From Corinectria fuckeliana (taxonomy: Eukaryota; Ascomycota; Sordariomycetes; Hypocreales; Nectriaceae): DNA of 64,000 bases. Shown here in pieces: positions 55,843 through 64,000 of the stretch. Made by a program: the position numbers and the translations under genes. Below the pieces are notes generated by a model. That model saw only the letters and a list, made by a program, of their open reading frames with translations. It did not search any database and had not been told where the DNA came from. The stretch is taken from NCBI GenBank assembly GCA_019137255.1, contig WPDH01000056.1, positions 123,011 through 187,010 of the forward strand, given 5' to 3'. The number at the start of each line of letters is the position of its first letter. The first letter of the stretch is position 1.

Positions 55843-56705
55843 TCATTGGATTGCCATCTCCTTGGGCACCCACAAGCCTACACACCCACCCACAAGCCCG
55901 AGCCATATCATGAGGTAGTTCGTCCTGTCGCACTCAAAATTCGAGATGGCATCCCCGAGCAGGCAGGGGTGGACGAAGAAGGACGGGACACCCGTGACAG
56001 GGTGATGCTAGGAAGCAAGGTGTTAGTTAGGCCAACCGACTGTTACGATACCCAGAGAGTTGAATTGGACTTGTGGAAATAGCACTTCCCACTACTCACA
56101 TCGGCCGAGATGCCGCCAACTCCACCAAGGGCGCGGAGGCCCGCCTTGTACTCGTCCGGTACGAGGCGGCGGAAGACGGTGTCGATGTTGAAGGCAGGCT
56201 CGTGGGCGGGGAGACCACGTAAAGTGAACCATAGACAAGGCACCCGATATGTAGGATGAAGATGAATTTCATATTCGACCACCCCGACATCGAGCCGGGA
56301 CGGTTGTTTTACAAGGGCTGCCTGGTAACCTGTGAGAAAACGCCCGGCCAAAACAAGACGTACATGCTGAGGCTTCGTTACCTCGTCCGAATCCTCTGCG
56401 TCCATCATGTCCCCATCCCCCACAAGCGCAGCAGCATCCTCGCTCGAGCCCTCCGAGAACGAGAAGCTATCCAAGTCCAGTGACAGGTCGCTGTGGTCTA
56501 GGTCCGTCTGCAAGGGCCGCCTGATTTGAATGTACGTAGTGTATCCCACGTCGAAGGAGAAGTCGGTGTTGAGAGCCGTACACACTTTGAGCTTCCACCG
56601 GGCCCGCTGCGGCCCCAACGCAGCGCGACAGTACTGCCGCTCGAGGTGGTGGCACGCCTCGGAGAACTCATCCGCAGTGAGGGACGGGTAGTTTGCGATG
56701 CTCAT
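55843..56705 (-). CDS. ATG10: Atg10, E2-like enzyme of autophagy
   Basis: Exons 56705-56382, 56321-56100 and 56007-55843 give 236 residues. Atg10 joins Atg12 to Atg5 during autophagosome formation. Seen: MSIANYPSLTADEFSEACHHL at the start, WKLKVCTALNTDFSF, EYEIHLHPTYRVPCLWFTLRG, NIDTVFRRLVPDEYKAGLRALGGVGGISAD, then, after a 92-nt intron, HHPVTGVPSFFVHPC with the catalytic Cys197 in the HPC motif. The long single frame (to 56043) lacks the cysteine, so the last splice is essential. The first intron (60 nt, 56322-56381) keeps the frame and is called from GTAACG..ACCAG; retention would add 20 residues. The frame is open upstream to 57077 with no ATG. Confidence 0.9.
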
Positions 56706-57539
56706 GGCTACCAGATCTCGGCGGCTGAGCGCCACGTAGATAGATGGGACACGAAGTGCGTACGTAGGTGTCTCAAGAAATGCCCCGGAGACACCAGGGT
56801 TCAGCGCGTCAAAAAGACAAAACAAGCCCGGAGTACGGGGTTGTCGCAGAATCACAGAGGGGTAGGTAGTTTGGTAATTGGCAGTGGAGATGGCCTGCCA
56901 GGGACTCGGTGGGTTTCCGCCTTCGTGCTGGTCTTGGTAGAGGCTTTGCGCTGCTTTGAAAGAAGTCGTCTCTCCGGAGCCGGGGATGTTTCTGTCGAGT
57001 CTCAGGTTGTACAAGCACGAGCAGTGATATTGTCGGGTCGGTCGGTCCTCAGTGCGTTTGCGGGTGGCTGCGACCACTGAACAATAATCAACTTGGCCCT
57101 GACGCCCGATGCGTTTAATGGCTGTCTACAAACTGCCCATCCAAGATCCTGGGCGGGCTGTCTTCCAGGGAGCTCAGGGCAGTCCAACCAGCGCGGCGCT
57201 AAAAGAGGTCGGGTCCATCCATCCTTGGTGGTTGTGGGGGTGGTTCGTCATCGCAATACAATACTGAAGACAACCCCGTACAGGGATCCCAGCATACAGA
57301 CGCTTCTAAGTGAAATCTGTCTCGTGCTCGGACTCGCTGAAGCTTCGAGCTCTTGTCCTCAACACCTCTATTGACCTTGCTACGGTGCCGCATCGCCGTA
57401 TCTCTTCTCCTTTACTCTTGAGCTGTCCTCAATCCCCCCTGAGCCTCCGCTTTCGCTGTCGCCGCGAAGGGCTCCGTCGTTCTGCCAACCTTCCTCGCCC
57501 TCCTCCACAACCCCCCCGAGACATGCTCCGGCAGAGCTC
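56706..57539. other. 834-bp divergent spacer
   Basis: Shared upstream region of Atg10 and the GH47 mannosidase. An ATG-free open frame in the Atg10 direction covers 56706-57077; otherwise nothing. Confidence 0.5.
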
Positions 57540-59702
<2,163 letters not shown>

Positions 59703-61694
59703 GATTTGCATCTTCGCAAAAGTTTTGGAATCAAGCTTGGGAAGGGAGACGATATGGAGGAAAAGGAATTGAAGGCATTGTATACATGGCGACGGTGACC
59801 ATCTGGCTAGACACAACGACCATTGACGAGAATTGTCTGTATGACGACGGAAAACAATTGTATTGCTAATATGTATCTTGACAAATGCCGAGGCCTGGAT
59901 TGTGAGACTGAGGCACTGCTCGAAGGGTTGATTTGGGGTGTGTCGACTTTCAAGTGGCTCGTGCATGCGGGAAATAATTGATTGCGCTTGCATGTGATAA
60001 GAATGGAGGGTAGCTGTCTTCCTCTCCCAAGTACGAATACATCTTGTGGTTGGAGACGCCGAAGTTGCGGCGCCATGCATGAAAAGGAGCCAGATCCCTG
60101 AGTGTGATGACTTGGATTTCGGGAGAGAACGGAGAGAACCGTTGGCATAGCGCACACGTCAATTCAGGAGACGGTGAAATACTACGCAGGCCGAGAAATA
60201 GGTAGGTGAAGGAGGGATGCAACGCACCTCGTTGATTATCATCGGCAAGGACTTCGAGAAGGAGTTGAGAGATTCCTGAAGCCTGTTAAACCAAGTCACT
60301 ACCAGACTAACAAGCGAGTATCTACTAGTAGTACTAGCCTTCCGAATCCGTAAATTCGTAAGAAGTAGGCCTAGATAGGCCTAGTCTAGGCCTAGATACG
60401 TAGATACTTCGTACATGGAAGTACTATACGAATAATTACAGTACTGTAGTATTGTACGTGGAGCTCTCCGCCTCGTCGAGACCTCAGTGAGACGGCCTAC
60501 TACCTACCTACTTAGATACCTACCTACTTAGGTAGCTCATCCCAATGGCGACCCTTGTTCACGCTTGTGATGATGATTGGAGATTGCTATTCCTTGCAAC
60601 CTTATTCCACCTGACAGATTGAGCTTCTTTTTAGTAGGTCGCAGGTAGGTAACACGGACTCGTTACAGGAATGGATGGAGATGGATGGATGGATGGACGG
60701 GCATTCCCTTGGGGGGGTGTCATATTATCACTTAATCGCGATCGCAGTATGCCCCCGCCTGCCGTGTTCATTGCTTCACTGACTTGGACGCGTATGTCTA
60801 ACTAATTGGTTCAAAGCTGCTTGACTCGTCCGTTGTCTGGCCCTTTATCTCTATCGTGCATCGTGCGATGCACTTGCGGTGCGCCACCCAGGTCTCGACC
60901 CTTGTGCCCCACTGCGAGAGATAGCCCGCGTTCAGCATGCAGTCCTCCCAAACCTCCCCATCGGCGGCGAGATTGGCCCTGGAACTCAACGGGCGCACGT
61001 CGACGAGCTACGTACCGAGTGCGGTGGGGGGCACCGTGGTACAGGTAATTTAGTGGTTAGTCCCAACCGGGGCATCGGGTTCCAGTGGATGGGGGATGGG
61101 GAAGAACTTGGCGGAGGGCTCCGCCGTGGCCCGCTGTGGCCCGCTGTAGTACTAGGTAGCTTAGGTGCTGTAGGTTCGGTTCGGTCGTCAACGCCAAGAG
61201 CAGTGTCACCGTCGTCGCTGTCAAGCATGATAAGCCCACCACCTCGCCGTCTCCCGCCGGCCCCTTCCTATCCCGTTCTTGTCCCACACGCGTACCCCAG
61301 GTTCCATTCTTCTGCTCTCTATTTCCCTTCCATCTTCTCTCCCTCTCTTTTCCCAACCGGCCTCTGTTGGCTTGCGACTTCCGGCCTGCGCCTCTGCCGC
61401 ACCCACGCCCGCATCCCGTCCTCTTCCAATCTTGGACTCAAAACACCACCCAACTTCTTGGCGATATGCCGATAGACTCCCAGCCCGCCTCCGCCTCCGC
61501 CTCCGCCTCCGCCCTCGACGACATCCACTACGCCAACCAACCCTCTCCTGCGCAAACCGGTCGCCAGTGCCGGCCGAAAACGAAGGATACGCCGCCCTAC
61601 GCACCCGGTTCGATTGAAACCCCCCCACGAAATCGCATCCCCGCCGACGCCGGCCGTCCTCGGGGACGCACCGCTGTAGAGCTGGGCGGCAAGC
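59703..61694. other. 2-kb spacer, no supported gene
   Basis: 3' flank of the mannosidase and promoter/leader of the amino-acid permease. Seen: triple TAGGCCTAG palindromes at 60366-60395, CTACCTACTTAG repeats near 60498-60537, a GGAT run near 60671-60695, and (CCTCCG)n inside the uORF near 61488-61512. Confidence 0.5.
60366..60395. repeat. triple TAGGCCTAG palindromic units
   Basis: Three copies of the 9-bp palindrome-like TAGGCCTAG at 60366-60374, 60376-60384 and 60387-60395. This could form a cruciform or be a clustered binding site. Confidence 0.6.
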
Positions 61695-61717
61695 ATGTCG
61701 CCACATCCCGAGGTTGA
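61466..61717 (+). other. upstream ORF overlapping the permease start
   Basis: An 83-codon ORF beginning MPIDSQPASASASASALDD sits in the leader of the amino-acid permease and ends at TGA 61715-61717, 23 nt past the permease ATG (61695) in another frame. A scanning ribosome that uses it could not re-start at the permease ATG. That would reduce permease output. Codon content includes an Ala-Ser repeat, so protein character is weak. Confidence 0.45.
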
Positions 61718-63751
61718 GCTCAACACTCTCAAGATGAAGGAGGAGTCTCTCGCCCACGGCAGTTCATTCAGCATGCGCGAACCGGACTACGACCATGATG
61801 CCCCGCCGCGCTATTGGGACCGCCTGGTCGATGGCTTCAAGCGCGACCCCAACTCGACCCTCTTCTCCAACGATCCCCTCGGCCAGCTCGAGAGCGGCAA
61901 CAGCCGCGTTCACCACGGCGCTCACTACTACGACCTACACCTCGCTAGTCTCGAGACCGCCAACTCGGGTCTCGCCAGGAAGCTCAAGGGGAGGCATCTG
62001 CAGATGATTGCCATTGGAGGTTCTATCGGTACGTCTCGTCTGCCCCTCTGCGGCCCCCGATATGCCGACCCCCCTCGTCAGATACATTGTTGTGAGACTC
62101 TTGGATTGACATTGACTTGGGTTGTCGTCTAGGTACTGGCCTGTTTGTTGCATCTGGCAAGGCGTTGGCAACGGGAGGTCCGGCCTCATTACTGCTGGCC
62201 TTCTCCATCGTCGGCACAATGCTGTTTTGCACGTGTCAGGCCCTAGGAGAATTGGCTGTTATTTTCCCCATCGCCGGTTCCTTCTCTTCGTGGGCAACAC
62301 GGTTTCTAGATCCATCATGGGGCTTTGCGGTCGGTTGGAAGTAAGTCCTTGCGGCCCCTCCCCTTCATATCTCATATCTATGTAGCGAAACCTGGCCCTA
62401 TACTGACCAGCCACGCAGCTATGCTATGCAATGGCTCATCGTTCTGCCGTTGGAAATCATCGCCGCGTCATTGACACTCTCCTACTGGGACGAGTCTCTG
62501 ACCCGAGCCATCTTTGTCGCTGTCTTTCTCTTCGTTATTGTGACCATCAACATGTTTGGAGTGAAGGGTTACGGTGAAGCCGAGTTCATCTTCTCCATCA
62601 TCAAGGTGATTGCTGTCATCGGTTTCATGTAAGCTCCTTAGTTGCGCCCTCGACCTCGTTCTTTCGGCAACTAACCCGCCTCCTTTAGCCTGCTAGGCAT
62701 AGTCCTCAATTGCGGCGGCACCCCTGAAGGCGGCTACATCGGTGGCCAGTACTGGCAGGACCCAGGTGCCTTCAACAATGGCTTCAAGGGTCTCTGCAGC
62801 GTCTTTGTCACCGCCGCCTTTGCCTTTGCCGGCACGGAGCTCGTCGGTCTCGCCGCGGCCGAGACGGCCAATCCAAGGAAGTCTTTGCCCACAGCGCTGA
62901 AGCAGGTGTTTTGGAGGATAACGCTTTTCTACATCGTCGCATTAGCGCTGGTCGGGCTGCTCGTCCGATATGATGACCCGCTACTCACCGACGGTGAGAG
63001 CGATGCAGATGCCAAAGCATCGCCCTTCGTTATCGCCATTGAGGAGGCCGGTATCCAGGTCCTTCCGTCTATTATGAACGCCGTCATACTCGTTGCCGTC
63101 CTCTCTGTCGGCAACTCGGCCGTCTTCGGTTCCTCACGAACCCTCGCCGCCCTCGCAAACCTGAACCAAGGGCCCAAGATCCTCGCCTACATCGATCGCA
63201 AGGGCCGCCCCCTTGTCGCCATCGGCCTCGCCGCCTTCGTTGGTCTCCTCGCCTTTCTCGCCGACCTCCCCGAACAGGGTGCCATCCTAGACTGGCTACT
63301 CGCCATATCCGGCCTCTCCACCGTGATAACATGGGGCTCCATCTGCGTCTGCCACATCCGCTTCCGCCAAGCTTGGGCCGCTCGGGGCCGCTCGCCATCA
63401 GAGCTGCCCTTCCAATCGCAAGTGGGCATCTGGGGCTCGTACTTGGGCATCTCCCTCAACGTCTGCGTCCTCATAGCGCACTTCTGGGTCGGCGCCTTTC
63501 CCATCGGCTACGAACACATGACCAGCAGCGAAATCGCAAAGAAATTCTTCCTCAAGTGGGTGGGCGCCCCCTTCGTCCTGTTCTTCTACGGCGCCCACAA
63601 GCTTTACTACCGCACCACCTATGTGACCCTCAGCGACATGGACGTCGACACCGGCCGTCGCGACTTCAACGTCCCCATCCTCGTCGCCCAGGAGCGCGAG
63701 CAGCGCGAGGCTTGGCCCATGTGGAAGAGGTTCTACCAATTTCTCTGCTAA
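61695..63751 (+). CDS. amino-acid permease, AAT (YAT) family
   Basis: Four exons: 61695-62028, 62133-62340, 62419-62628 and 62689-63751 give 604 residues (introns 104, 78 and 60 nt). It is a 12-helix plasma-membrane proton symporter for amino acids. Seen: [34 protein letters not shown] across the first intron, CQALGELAVIFPIAGSF, GWNYAMQWLIVLPLEIIAASLTL across the second, GYGEAEFIFSIIKVIAVIGFI across the third, then TAAFAFAGTELVGLAAAETANPRKS, AVFGSSRTLAALA, and the typical end WPMWKRFYQFLC. Substrate range is unknown. The N-terminus (about 95 residues) is cytosolic and acidic, with possible ubiquitination sites. A long uORF overlaps the start. Confidence 0.95.
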
Positions 63752-64000
63752 GGGCTGGCGTTGGGAGTGGCTGTTTGGGCGGCGTGTAACTTTTCGCTGC
63801 ATGGTTCATTTGGGGGGTTTTGGGCGTCGATCGGGGACGGAGCTAGACAGCGGGAATCATTTTGTCTTTGTGCTCTTCATATACCACCACGCGTGTTTGG
63901 TTCATGGCGTTTTAGGCGGGCAGCGAGAGTGGGCTTGCAACAGGCACCTACGTTCTTTCTGGAAGGCGTTGCTGATATCTGTAGGGTCTCGCGGGGGGGG
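63752..64000. other. window end, permease 3' flank
   Basis: 249 bp after the permease stop, G-rich. No gene seen. Confidence 0.5.

Overview
The window is nuclear DNA of a filamentous ascomycete, most likely Sordariomycetes and possibly Hypocreales. Genes lie on both strands with 0-4 short introns, mostly 45-110 nt, with GT..AG ends and CTAAC/CTGAC-like branch sites. The proteins include an amino-acid permease, family III CoA-transferase, CE3-like esterase, GT69 mannosyltransferase and a PHD protein, all typical of that group. Spacers are long and rich in simple repeats, and nothing prokaryotic is present. I did not identify the species. Gene models below were spliced by eye, and exon boundaries are given in each entry.

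Layout. 1-2 kb: the tail of an MFS transporter, a severely shortened saccharopine-dehydrogenase-like gene and a tiny two-exon gene. 2.2-6.7 kb: a large P4-ATPase (lipid flippase, DNF3-like). 9.3-10.6 kb: a secreted type II L-asparaginase. 13.1-17.4 kb: TFIIB and anthranilate phosphoribosyltransferase, divergently arranged, then an SP-repeat membrane protein. 19.0-23.7 kb: a mitochondrial CoA-transferase, a PHD-finger protein and a secreted 18-cysteine protein. 27.3-33.8 kb: a four-helix membrane protein, an ASNSD1-type asparagine-synthetase-like protein and a GPI-type SGNH esterase. 34.5-36.4 kb: an F-box-like gene whose frame is interrupted by two UAG codons. 37.2-39.5 kb: a C2H2 transcription factor. 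44.2-50.3 kb: a Cys-rich orphan, a CAP59/GT69 glycosyltransferase and protein O-mannosyltransferase PMT4. 52.0-63.8 kb: a compact housekeeping block with RidA/Mmf1, ARPC1, a U1A/U2B''-type snRNP protein, Atg10, ER alpha-1,2-mannosidase and an amino-acid permease.

Themes. Amino-acid metabolism recurs (asparaginase, TRP4, ASNSD1-like, RidA, permease). TRP4 carries two perfect Gcn4/CPC1 boxes in its promoter, and the permease has a long overlapping upstream ORF. Protein glycosylation and wall biology are also represented (PMT4, GH47 mannosidase, GT69, SGNH esterase). No transposon, CRISPR array, tRNA or rRNA was found. Large gene-poor stretches lie at 6.7-9.3, 10.6-13.1, 23.7-27.3 and 39.5-44.1 kb.

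Most notable observations: the F-box-like gene with two in-frame UAG codons, which fits either a decaying gene or premature-stop correction by A-to-I mRNA editing; the internally deleted reductase; the two-exon micro-gene at 1.7 kb; a 14-nt microexon and a possible dual-targeting start in RidA; and a 16-bp double AP-1-like palindrome in an empty region.
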